Shown piece by piece: positions 11,227 to 21,677 of a stretch of 64,000 bases of DNA (the first letter of the stretch is position 1; every line of letters begins with the position of its first letter). A program made the position numbers and the translations under genes. Below the pieces are notes generated by a model. The model made no database searches and was not told where the DNA came from. It worked only from the letters and a program-made list of their open reading frames with translations. This stretch comes from Caenorhabditis remanei (Eukaryota; Nematoda; Chromadorea; Rhabditida; Rhabditidae): the NCBI RefSeq assembly GCF_010183535.1, contig NC_071332.1, positions 20,894,001 through 20,958,000 of the forward strand, read 5' to 3'.

Positions 11227-12897
11227 ATGCTCTCTCGACTCCGAAAAATTCTAGCTGATCGACGAATCAATAATCGTGAGAACTTGTCATATGACAGATT
11301 GTGATGTTATTTATTTTCAGAGTCTTCTGAAAATGAGTCTTGTCGAATTTCAGTGTCTGAAAGTTTGCATATTGAAAACAACCCGGTAGTTACAAGTGAT
11401 GATTCAAAAACAGAGTTTGAGCCGGGAAAGTGAGTGAATTTTTTTTTTGTTGATATTGTCAATGTTAAAATGTTTCAGTCAACAGCACCACTTAGCCCTT
11501 TTCCATCGAGTTGCCAATAGTCAATTACGAAAAATTGTTCTAATCGGACTACTCAATGTTATTATTCTCTCCATTTTTGCCTGTGTGCTATTAGTTCTCG
11601 TTTTCACGGAAGACAAACCGCATATCAACGATAAAGAAGGGTCATCTACTACTGCAGCTCAATCGAAATCTACTGATGTCGCTCAATTGACATCTACAAC
11701 AGTGAAATCTTTCTCACCGTCATATCCAGATGGTTGTTAAGCTATCACTCACATAATATCCATGATTGAAATCTTTTCAGCATGTACTCCAAGATCGAAG
11801 TCAACATTTCTATTTGCCTACTCCAACGACCTCCCATCTGATTTGATAGACAAAGCACGTGACTGGATAGTAAATTTACTTCCGAATAGAAGACCCGAGT
11901 GCTATGCAAATCGTCGGTTCGATTCCACGGACGACATAATTCATTATCACAATTCAAATCAGCAAGTGAAAAGTAGACTTAGTGAGAAATGTGTAACATT
12001 TTTAGAGAATTAGGCCAGTCAGTCAAGGCACATATGCCAAATTCTACGCTAAAGTTTCCCAGTCGGGCAAATGGAAGTGATGTTCTGAATCTTATTCGTG
12101 TAAGAAGTTCAACGGTTAAAATTCTGGTCATCAGGATTTTTATAGAGTTTTCTCACCAACGAGGAATGCCCACTCTGCGGTGCTGTAGTCTACATTATAA
12201 TGAAACGATGGCCCAACTATGAAGATCCTTCTGAACTCATACAGCAGCTTCGCCAACATCATGTATTTGTCTACACTAACACAGACACTACACCATCCGG
12301 TGGTCTCGATCCAAACTTTATGTGCAAGATCACGCATGCAACTAATGGATTTTGTGGTTTGCAGTCTAGTGCCAAAATGGATGACGACATTTTTCATACT
12401 GTCAGGCTCATCAGCAGACCATTTCAAATTGTGTCAGAGAGCTATCAAGTATCTGGAAAAGGGAGCAAGCGAACCCCAAAGTTTCAAATTCCTCTCCAAG
12501 AATATGCAGATGATTTTATTTCAATGGTGATAGTATTTCAGAATCATAGTAAAAAGACATTTTTAATTAAACATAATAAAAATTCAAGACTCACCTTTTC
12601 AGTACTCGACGACAATTACAAATATATCAATTATACATTTTTGAACGACAATCAAGAAGTTGTGTTCGCTCACTATTTGAAACCGGAACAAAGCAATACT
12701 GACATAGAACAACGGAGACTGGCTGTAGGTGTTACATACCAAGTTATTCTAGATTATGATTATGGGACTGCACAGGAAGATTTGATGGAAATTAGGCTGT
12801 CTAGCAGTAAGTAAGTTTAGAGGGACCGGGAGTTTTTCTTTCTGTAATTGAGTTTTTCAGCACAGTGGATTATTGGCTCCCACTTCCCGCGCTGTGA
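11227..12897 (+). CDS. type II membrane protein with vWA-like ectodomain (B5), with a GC-AG intron
   Basis: Eight exons: 11227-11275, 11321-11429, 11479-11732, 11781-11961, 12006-12099, 12146-12548, 12603-12810, 12861-12897, coding 444 residues. It follows the B3/B4 pattern: 'MLSRLRKILADRRINN' cytoplasmic start, transmembrane residues ~72-95, Thr/Ser stalk, 'STFLFAYSNDL', 'CGAVVYIIMKRW', 'TNGFC', and a 'WLPLPAL' end. The intron after 11961 must use a GC donor (GCAAGT). The nearby GT donor at 11966 leaves the frame wrong, whereas the GC donor restores phase 2 and an exon 3 nt shorter than in B3/B4. A GAGATAAG site lies ~25 nt upstream of the ATG. Confidence 0.8.
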
Positions 12898-12904
12898 TGT
12901 TTTT

Positions 12905-13170
12905 GCAAAATTAGTAGTTGCTTCTTGATTAGCTGCGTAAATAATTGCCGTGAGTCTGTTGAATTATAGAAAATATGAAAACTATTGAGTACATTTTAGA
13001 CCGGTTGATTCAAGGGCTCCGTTTCCTGCATTGTGTTTCAAACTTAATTTATTACAAATGTTACAAATTAATGGGATTATGTTATGGGCATTAAGAACAG
13101 TGTTTGCTGAAGAAGGAAACATTTTCAAAAAAAACTAAGTGTTTTTTAATGCAACTTTTTTATTCCTAGT
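12905..13170 (+). pseudogene. duplicated last exon and 3' flank of the B family
   Basis: Bases ~12965-13105 (GACCGGTTGATTCAAGGG, CCGTTTCCT, GGGATTATGTTA) match the last exon and 3' flank of B4 (10918-11030). Bases 12915-12945 (GATTAGCTGCGTAAATAATT) match sequence after B3 (7380-7400). The piece follows directly on the intact last exon of B5 and has no gene of its own. It records unequal exchange within the cluster. Confidence 0.65.
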
Positions 13171-13278
13171 ATTTTTTTCCAATCTGATAGAATCCTTCAC
13201 AGTATGTCCAAATGGTTTTGACCCATCCACTCAGTTCATGAAAATAAAGATGATTTGAAAGTTGTACAATAAGACATA

Positions 13279-13446
13279 TTATGAATTCAATTTTTCTACA
13301 CAGAAAAGCTTTCCCCATCCCCACGCGGCAGCCACGCCCTCTCCCAACGTTGCGTCTAATTTTTGAACACTGTCGCAAGAAGTGGGCGTGTCCGCTGCAA
13401 GGGGGCGGGGCGAGCGTTCCTTGCATAGAAAAAATTGAATTCATAA
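13279..13446. mobile_element. 168-bp MITE with TA target duplication
   Basis: Terminal inverted repeats TTATGAATTCAATTTTTCTA (13279-13298) and its inverse (13426-13446) differ by one base, and TA flanks both ends (13277-13278 and 13447-13448). The interior is GC-rich (CACGCGGCAGCCACGCCC; GTGGGCGTGTCC; GGGGGCGGGGCGAGCG) with no ORF. TA duplication and size fit a non-autonomous Tc1/mariner-type element. Confidence 0.75.
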
Positions 13447-13462
13447 TAATGTATATCTGCAA

Positions 13463-13600
13463 GAAATGATCAACCGAATATCAATAATTTATGCGGAACG
13501 TAAACCTAGACGATTTGCTGAAGTCATTGAATAATTCAATAATTCTCCGTATTTTTTCAGGACCAGTCCAAAATCAAGAAGTCTATTGATTAAAATCGGT
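13463..13600 (+). pseudogene. relic copy of the shared cytoplasmic first exon
   Basis: ATGATCAACCGAATATC (13467) followed by AATTTATGCGGAACG is nearly identical to the true first exon of the CTLD gene at 13792 (ATGATCAACAGAATTTC, ATATATGCGGAACG), but it lacks the proper donor and has no matching downstream exons. It is a partial duplication about 325 bp upstream of the functional copy. Confidence 0.6.
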
Positions 13601-13791
13601 GGGACTGGACAACTACAGAGTGTTCTGAAACGTTCTCTTTTATTTGTAAAGTTCCAATCCCTCTGTGTTGATAAATCTACTTCGAAAGAATTAAAAATGT
13701 TTTCTCTTATCAGTCACACTGACTTATGACTAAAAATCGAAAAAGTCCAGGCCAACCACAATTTGCTCTTCATTTTTGCAAAACTTACAAA

Positions 13792-15201
13792 ATGATCAAC
13801 AGAATTTCACAAATATATGCGGAACGACAAGCAAGAAAGCGTGAGTTACTTGACTTATAACATTTTTCAGCATAGTTTTACAGGACAATTCCAAAATGAT
13901 ATATCTCGAGCTAGTGTGTCTAAAGATTCAATATATCAAAGTACCACGCCAACCATCCGGGAGAGGACAATAGTAGAGGTCGCTAATCAGGAGCCACGTC
14001 CGGATTTTGAGCCAGTGGAGTGAGTTGAAAAACTGAATTCTCTGGTTACATAACAAGATATTATTCCAGAAGACAACGCCACTTTGGAATCCTCCGCTAC
14101 AACATGAAAAACAGATTTTACAAAGTTATGCTAATCGGCTTAATGAATGTGATTTTAATCGTTATTTTCTTTCTATTAATGTTCTTTTTTGCCTTCAAAA
14201 GCAAGTGTAGTGAAGACGAAGGCTCCACTACAGTGTCCCCCACGGATCATTATTTTACAAAAGCTATAGGCTCTGAACGTAAGTTTTGCTCCAATCAACT
14301 TTTTTGTTAAATTCATTCCAGCATTTATATTAACATGCCCCAATGGGTACGATCTGGTCGGGACAAATTGCTTACAACTCTATAATACACCCCTGACATG
14401 GTCGGATGCGAAGGATCGATGTCATCTCAGTTCTTCTTATCTATTGACTATTAAGACTAAACAGGAAGACAAAGAATTCCGCGCCTACATGCAGGAACAC
14501 CACCAGTACAATCGCACATGGTTAGGACTTACATGTACCAGCTCGAAATTAACTTCTTGTGAATGGGAAGATCAGCCATTTCCATATTCTGCTTTTGCAG
14601 ACGGTAAGGAGCCGTTTTTATTTTAAGACCAAACTGAAATTATTGCAGGATCTCCAAATGGTGGATGTTTGTTCTACAATGTGACGGATACATTGAGTAC
14701 CCCATGGGTTGGAGAGGATTGTGACCAAAAGTTGGTTTCGGTTTGTATAACTAGTTCAACAACATTAAGTATGAACTTTTTGTTGAAGTTATCTTTTAAA
14801 AATAAGTTGTTATTCCAGCCACATGCAATAATCACTTTGGAAACTATTGTTACAACTATTACAGTCAGGAAGCAAGTTTTTCGGAAGCCGCGGATTTCTG
14901 TAAACTTCACTGTGGGAATTTGGTATCAGTCTTATCAGAAGATGAAAATAAATTCCTCCTCTCGATGGATGAAATCAAAAGTGACTCAATTTATCTTGGA
15001 GGATTACTGGCTACGGAGGACAAAATATTGTGGGCGGATGGGTCTACAATGTTGTACAATAATATGGTTGAGTATAACAAACAAGATTTGTGTCTAATTA
15101 TGAAAATGGGAAGTAATGGAGGGAATTGGACATCTACAATTTGTTCCAAAACTTATTCGTATGTGTGTAAAGTTTCTGCTCAAATAAATTGTAGTATCTA
15201 A
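13792..15201 (+). CDS. type II membrane protein with two C-type lectin-like domains
   Basis: Six exons (13792-13840, 13884-14019, 14070-14278, 14322-14603, 14649-14768, 14819-15201) join in phase to 392 residues. The N-terminal module ('MINRISQIYAERQARKR', an acidic linker, 'RQRHFGILRYNMKNRFYK', transmembrane residues ~81-104) is the same architecture as in the vWA-like proteins B4 and B5. It is followed by CTLD1 (~133-255; 'CPNGYDLVGTNC', 'TWLGLTC', 'PWVGEDC') and CTLD2 (~266-388; 'CNNHFGNYCYNY', 'SIYLGGLL', 'NWTSTICSKTYSYVC'). No EPN or QPD motif is visible. It combines the anchor exons of one family with the extracellular domain of another. A surface recognition role is likely by family; the ligand is unknown. 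Confidence 0.85.
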
Positions 15202-15330
15202 TTGTAATAAAACAATAATTCCATGGCTTCTCAAATTGGGACATATATTGGGCAGTGCTGAGTTGTGTATTCATCTTATGCCAAATTATATGAAATTAAC
15301 GAGTAAAATGTTTATCGAACCCGTATTTTT

Positions 15331-16321
15331 TTAATAAATTATCACATAATTATCTCGAAACTTTTTCAAATTTCTCCTCGGCTTCTCCACAAGATGATCG
15401 ATAAAGTTATAGAATTTTGGGGGAGTTTTTAATGGGATTTCAGATGAAATATCCTTAACATCATGGTGAAATTTATCGTTGTCCTCATAGAATTCGTCCA
15501 AATCACACTTCAAACTTTTCGAGTCGAATTGACTTTTTCGGAGATGAGTGTCGTCTGGAAACAACTAGATTTTAGGGCAAGCGTGGACATTTGGACAGAC
15601 AGACAGACAGGAATATGAAATATAACTCACTATGCCGATCCCATGGGTACTTTTTAAAGTCCTTTGTGTATACTTTCCTCCAATTTCTTCGTTCTTGAAC
15701 AACATGATAGGTGACAACTTCCATTGTCGTGGGAACCCATTTCACCTTTTTCTTGGCGGTGCCGAACAAAAAATATCGATAGGAAGGTAAAACCTAAATC
15801 AATAAACTCACATATCTCCCAACTCCTCCAAACGATTTTTCGTTATACTCTCCATCTTTTGAAATTTCAAACTGCTCTCTAATCTTTGAGCTAGTCATTG
15901 CAGTGTAATAGTGTGGAGGGAACCATTTCCCTAAAAGAAAACCAAGTATTTAAATTTAGACAGAAAAAACTCACAATTATCAATCCATGGATGAACTGAT
16001 ATTCTTTGGAAAAACATCAAATCCAAATTTTCATTCAATTCTTGTAAAAGTTCCATGAATTTCTGATCAATCATCCGACCAACTTCCCATCTCTTTTGTT
16101 TATTCAAAGAGTAGATCATAAATGGAGATATATCTGTGTCAAGAGAGCCACTGAAGTGCTGAAATATAGATTGTGACAATTATAAGAATGGAATTATTTT
16201 TTTCTTGACATGTGCTCGGATCGGCGTGAAGAATTTTGAAGAGACACCCGTTCTTCATCATTTGTCCAACTTTCCAGTTTAAAAGTGTGTTGAAGCGATA
16301 TTTACAGCGGTGTTCTGGCAT
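15331..16321 (-). CDS. nematode protein of unknown function (D1), paralogue of D2
   Basis: Exons on the minus strand: 16321-16271, 16158-15975, 15930-15812, 15793-15631, 15554-15331. The start MPEHRCKY and the first junction (...LLNWK|HFSG) match D2 ('ENWKFFD'). The shared core is 'YSLNK(Q/K)(K/R)RWEV', then 'HYY', then a basic region. The oddity is between 15812 and 15793: the only way to skip an in-frame TAG is an 18-nt intron GTGAGT...TTTAG, or a 30-nt one starting at GTTGGG. Both are extremely short, so this copy may carry a nonsense mutation. It lies divergently from D2. No signal peptide or transmembrane segment is apparent, and I do not recognise the family. Confidence 0.55.
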
Positions 16322-16389
16322 GATGTCTGGAATAAGATAGTTTTCAATTAGGACATCCGGACAAAACGAATCTTTAAAACAGTTATCTA

Positions 16390-17165
16390 TGCATTTGGGG
16401 TTACTTAGACCAGGTAGGGAAGGGATGACCTATATCACTGCAAAGATGAAAAACGCTGATTTTAACTATATATTCAGTCTTTGCCCACAAAGCATGGTAC
16501 TTGAGAAAAACAAGGTCAACGTTCATTAGCTTTACCTTTTAAAAAATATCGCTGCCGATTTTTCTCCCTGTAAAAATTTTGAAAAAATATATTGCATGTC
16601 TGAAATTAATTCTAAAAAATATATTTTAAGGTCTGGGAGGTTTTGAAACCGGACAGGCATGACTCGAAAATAGTGAATGCGGCAGAAACAAGGGGAAAAT
16701 GTCAGTAGAGTGTGCTTGCTACATTAGGAAAAGTGTAGTAAAAATTTTTTGAAGTTATATAACTTTTGGAGTTTTTTTTTCAAAATTTATGATTTTTATC
16801 AAAAAATGTAGAACATTTAAAGAGCTACAATTTTGTAATTGACATTTTTTTAGCTTTATTGAGTTCTTAAGGTAGAAAATGCGTTCTAATAACAAATCTG
16901 CACAAAATTAACTGGTTTCACTTGGAGACGTTGTAACTTTTTAATTGTTGCCTAAAATCTGTAATTTTTATACCAAAATGTAGAAAATGTCTTTAGCTAC
17001 ATTTTTATAATAGATACTCCATTAGTTTGCAAAGTTCTTTAGGTAGAAAATGGGCTCTGATGATAACTAATTGAATATAAATTTGAAGCAAAAGTAATTT
17101 CAGCTTTCCAATCATATAGGTCACGTCTCATAACTCAATGACCTTTCCTAGTCAGATCTCAGATT
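16390..17165. mobile_element. non-coding dispersed element with imperfect inverted ends
   Basis: The ends resemble each other in inverse orientation (GACCAGGTAGGGAAGGGATGACCTATAT at the left in two parts; ATATAGGTCACG ... CCTAGTCAG at the right). The interior holds two ~170-bp diverged tandem copies (GTAGAACATT...GGTAGAAAATGCG and GTAGAAAATGT...GGTAGAAAATGGG). A truncated copy begins the window (1-240). There is no ORF. It separates the divergent genes D1 and D2. Confidence 0.5.
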
Positions 17166-17876
17166 TTTGAATTCCCTGGCTTCTGATTATTGGGATACTT
17201 ATAGACTAGACTCTCTCACTCTCTCTAAGTGGATTGAAATCCGGTAATACTGAACTTCCGGTCTCTAATCTCTAATTTTGCATTTTGCATTGCTCGGAAA
17301 CTAAGCTACCGTAGTTTCATATCCGGATTTAGACAACAAGGGATTAGCTCAAAAGCTGAGGATTGGGAAGCCAAAGGAATGAGTGAAAAATGAAATAATG
17401 TGAAAATTCGGTCATTTTCAGGCTGTTTTCCGCTTTAAGAACGCATCAAGAATCTTTGATATTAATAGAAATCGTGAGAATTTGGTAAAACTCATTTATC
17501 ATTTTCAGGCTGTTAAAGGAAGAATTATACGAAACAATACTAGAACCGATATTTGATTAAAAAATTAATTCAATAAATAAATAAATGTTTACCACAACAC
17601 AAAATCTTGTCCTGCTATATACACTCTATGTGTTCTCGAAATATTGTGAAACCTTTCACCAGCCGCCGTTTCGGTTGCCAAGTCTCTTGTTTGTGTTGTT
17701 CTCATTCTTTCTAGCCTGGTCAATTTCTTCCCTCTCTGAAAATAAAAATTCGTCACTATTTGGAAAGGTTTTGGAAATGTTGCCGCTTAGTCATTTTCCA
17801 TTTCCCTTATCAGTAGGGTATAAAAACCGCGACCTTTAGGTTTTTATCACTATTTTTCTATATTTCTGCCGTCCAA

Positions 17877-19021
17877 ATGCTCCGTAAGCCTTCTAGATCC
17901 CGGCTCGCGGAGCACATCATGTCTCATCTTAGGTCTTGGGGAATCCTGGTGAAAACTTTGCATATCCCAAATGAAAACTGGAAATTTTTTGATAACAATG
18001 ATTTCTACCCATTTCTTCGATATTCATTAAATAAGAAGCGACGATGGGAGGTAGATTTTTTGGAGGATTTGACGGAGATTCAAGACTTTTATGGAGAGGA
18101 TGTTGAGGTGTTATTTTTGAAGAGGTCTCGGACGGAAGCGTATGATTGGCCACGTAAGTCTATAATTATATGTTTTGAATTAATAAATTCTGTAAATTTT
18201 CAGATTACTACGAAACAACTCTCCCAGGACAATTCAGAATTCGGGCGGTTCATCAGCTGAGCCACAAGCAGATCTACAAAAAACAAGAAGTAAATTCAAT
18301 TTTCGGGCAAGATTTCAAGAATTTTGATGCGTCGAAAAATATGGAAAATAAAGGTGTGGTGGCTTATAATTTCATTGGGTCGCAAGAGAATTATTTGAAG
18401 ATTTTCAAGAAGAAATTGATAAGGAAGAGGGATAATGAATGTGAGTAAGCTTTTATACTTTGGGGAGGAAGAAGTCTGTGTGTCCGCGTGTCCAGATGTC
18501 CGAATTTTTTAAAATAATTCTGAAAATAAGACTATATCGATAGAGAAAAATTCGGGCTTTCTAATGATATTATAATCTCACCAATTCGATCAAAACTAAT
18601 AAAGTTGTGATAAAAACCATTATGAGAAAAAAAACATAGGTTTCAGTCTAGTCTGGAAACTGCTTTTTCAAAGATTCCAGTGCCCAATTTCCAGAAAAGT
18701 TCAAATTTTTTGTTGTTCCTATACTCTTGTTATCCGGATGTCCCGATCTCTAAAAATGTTTATTTCCAGGGCCCCACACCACCGGTTGGCAACGGGTAAA
18801 ACGACGGGAAGTAATCGATATGGAGATCAGAAATCTGCATAACGATTTGACTGAAAATTCTGATACAGAAAGTTTGGAATTAGAGGATGAACCTGAATCA
18901 GTCAGTGATCAAAGATTGTGAGTTGTGAAAATGAGAATATCTGAAATCTGGAAAAATGAAAAATTTCAGCTACAACTTGGAGGAGCATATCAAAGAGAAG
19001 CGGGTTAAACGACGGTGCTGA
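17877..19021 (+). CDS. nematode protein of unknown function (D2), basic C-terminus
   Basis: Four exons (17877-18153, 18204-18440, 18770-18917, 18970-19021) give 237 residues in consistent phase. The conserved stretch 'PFLRYSLNKKRRWEVDFLED' is shared with D1. The C-terminal third is charged and acidic ('TDTESLELEDEPES') and ends in the basic cluster 'KEKRVKRRC', which could be a nuclear-type signal. No secretion signal is visible. The 330-nt third intron contains a copy of a dispersed 'GTGTCCAGATGTCC' motif. I cannot assign a function. Confidence 0.7.
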
Positions 19022-19029
19022 AATCTATG

Positions 19030-19560
19030 ACTTGAGCAGTTTATTCATTTTAATAAAACTTCATAATTCCGTCTGTCTATCTGTTTGTCCAAATGTCCTC
19101 TGGTCCCCCGTACTCCCATTCTCTTGAGTACCCCACACTTCTTCCTCCGTAGCTGCTAATCTCTTTTTCCCTATTCATTTTATATCCCCCACACTAAAGA
19201 AATGCACACTCACACATATATTCGTACTAGCTTCGCTCTTTCCTTTTTCTCTCTCGCTTCCGTAGAAGCCCCCGGCGGTCTTTGGTCGTCTAGACATTTA
19301 GAAATGAGAGCGGCAGATGGAGTCGCCTTGGTTGCCAAGGGAGATTAGATGTTAGAAGTCGTGCGCGAGTTCTTAGAAGACGAAGAGAGAGAGAGGAGGT
19401 GCAGGGAAGGATTAGTAATACGGGAGGGATAAGCTTGAGGAAAGAGGGATTATGTTTCCCTGCGATTTATGAGAAGAGGGAGCTACGGTAGTTGGAGCTC
19501 AGCGCAACTAGTGAGTGGTGGAGGGGCGTTGGAGGCGGGGAAAAGCTTGAAACAAACGAA
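19030..19560. other. intergenic region between D2 and a minus-strand RNA locus
   Basis: It contains a polyadenylation-like AATAAAAC after D2 (19053), a CTGTCTATCTGTTTGTCC repeat motif (19068-19090), pyrimidine-rich stretches and a purine-rich GAAGAGAGAGAGAGGAGG tract (19381-19400). I see no ORF or RNA gene that can be supported. Confidence 0.4.
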
Positions 19561-19569
19561 ATAACACTT

Positions 19570-21460
19570 TTTTTGAATTAAAATTAATTTATTTAAATTA
19601 AAAATTAAATTAAACATTTTTTGCTGAATGGGACGTCGAAGCATCCTTTGAAAATAGCTTTTCCTGGAAAAAAGCTTATAAGGGACTGGCTAAGGGGGTT
19701 TTTAAATAAAAACTTACAAATTTTCCTTTGGCAATGTAGATGAACGAAAAAACGTCGCTGAAATGAAAATTCATAAAATTAGGGGGACAGTGGATATAGT
19801 AAGGATTCTGCTTTAAAAAATATTCTAGTAGGGGAGTTATACATATTAGCACGGCACGCTTCTTATAACCGCGCTATACCGAAAGCCCAAGAAAATTGTG
19901 TGCGAAATTGAGAGGACTCAGAGAAAAAGAGACATTTTTCAAGGGCGTTTCGGTGGAGCGCAGTTGTAAGAACTGTGCCGAGCTGATAAGGTTGTTCTTA
20001 GTACCCTGGCCTGAAGGCAATGCTAAAAAGTAGGAAAAGACTTACAAGTAGGCCGTGCAGATAGATTTTCAATTTGAACCCGATGGAGGAGATCTGAAAT
20101 TATTTTATTATTTTAAATCATTTTTCAAGGGTTTTTAAAATGAAAACTTACATTCTCGAGACGATGGCGTCCGAAAGAATCCCAAAATGCTTCGCTGAAA
20201 AAGAATTGGTATGATTGGAAAGCTGGTATTGTGAGGATTCTGAATCTGTTTTCAGATTTTTTCTAGTACAAAATTTAAAGGAGATACCGTAAATACTAAT
20301 ATTTTTCAACTGCCTTTCAGAGAAATGTTGTGGTTTCCGAATTTTGTTAAAATTAAAGGGAAAAATGTTTTTAACGCACTATTCGCTGATCAAGACGTTA
20401 ATAATCACGATGGTTTGAATCAAAACCATGAAAAAGGCATCGGAATAATCATGGAGCCGTTATAATAAAGTATTTACGAAATGAAGTTTTTCTTAATATC
20501 CTGGTCTGAAAGTAATGCTAAAAAATAGGAAAAGACTTACAAGTATGCAGTGCAGAATTGCTTCTTTTAACCCGATGGAGGAGAGGAGATCTGAAACTTT
20601 TCAATTATTTTAAATCACTTACAAAATTTCAAACTTGCTTACATTTTCAACCCGTTCAAACACCGGTTTTCACAACCCGTACGAATACCAGTAATAAAAA
20701 AATACCCAAATAATTAGAATTCAATAAAAATCATGGTGATTAAATATATTTGTGCACCGGCTACACACGCCTGCGCTGGTTTAGTAGAGAGATAAATGCA
20801 GAATGAAAAACTCGTCCCTCTCACTTTCCATTCCTCTAGAGAGGGGAGCGTCCCGCCCATTTTGCTCCGTGAGAAAAGAAAAGTTTGCTTCATTGATTCT
20901 TTTGGAGAAAAATGTTGTGTGTTTGTGTGTGCGTGTGTGTGTATGTGTGGGAGAGCAAAGACGCAACATTTTTGCAGAAAGTTGAAGAATCAGTCTCTCA
21001 ACATCTGGGGTCATCTTCAATCTTAACTCGGAAGCTACGGACACCTGGACCAACAGACAAACAGATAGACTATCAGAATCCCAAAAACTCATTTCTTCAA
21101 TTTCCAGTTTCCCCTCTGTTTTGATTTTTTCGTCAATAACGCAATTGTAGTTTTCAGATTTTCAGAATTTTCCGACTTTTTTTGAAAATCAAATTTTCTG
21201 CCCACACAAACACGTTATCAGGGAATTAAAGCATAGTAAACAGCACAATTTTTGTAGGACACAAATAAACATCAGGTTGCGTTTTTCACGTAAGCATCTG
21301 GTCATCTGGACATCTGGACTCAGGGATATAAGCTTGGACATCCAATTTATGAAAACCCTATTCATTCACCTTAAAGATAAGCTGGGTCCCTCCACCTACC
21401 CCGGTGAGAGAAGAGAATCAGAGAAAACTAAAACTCTCCAAAGAGACGCAGAAATAGGGC
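19570..21460 (-). ncRNA. multi-exon spliced transcript locus N1 of the CGGGTT-exon family
   Basis: On the minus strand, short blocks bounded by TTTCAG and GTAAG recur: 20590-20541, 20194-20152, 20093-20046, 19757-19718, with an upstream exon ending near 20646 that contains GTACGGGTTGTG and GAACGGGTTG. The blocks 20590-20541 and 20093-20046 are duplicates (ATCTCCTCC, ATCGGGTT, CTGCAC(T/G)G). An AATAAA signal lies at ~19590 and the promoter-type motif TCTGCGTCTC at 21452-21443, both in minus orientation. No ATG-initiated frame runs through the exons, so it looks non-coding, although one frame without an ATG stays open. Transcription is inferred from splice signals only. Confidence 0.4.
21443..21452 (-). 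promoter_or_regulatory. TCTGCGTCTC promoter-type motif of N1
   Basis: GAGACGCAGA on the plus strand, i.e. TCTGCGTCTC in the direction of N1. The same motif precedes the other CGGGTT-exon units. A motif of this kind is known from Caenorhabditis promoters. The region to 21560 may be bidirectional, since the small gene at 21678 starts on the other side. Confidence 0.45.
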
Positions 21461-21677
21461 AATCGGAAAGTTTCGAGCGCAAAAAGTGGGCGGAGCCTAT
21501 CTGATGAGGGCAAAGAGGGAGACGGGCACGTACGCTTTACAAGTTAAACAAGATTGCTATGTGAGGAGCGGTCAGATATATTTTTTATGATTTTTATTGA
21601 ATTATAACTATTTTATCACTGGTATTTATTTTTACGGGTTCATTAAACCGGTTGTTTTTGTTATTACGGGTTTTGGA

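Noticed and set aside
11966..12005. Frameshift in B5
   Set aside because: Use of a GC donor four bases upstream restores the family exon structure.
20781..21124. Several 60-103 codon ORFs on both strands
   Set aside because: They overlap a GT-rich microsatellite and the N1 upstream region and have no conserved partner elsewhere in the window.
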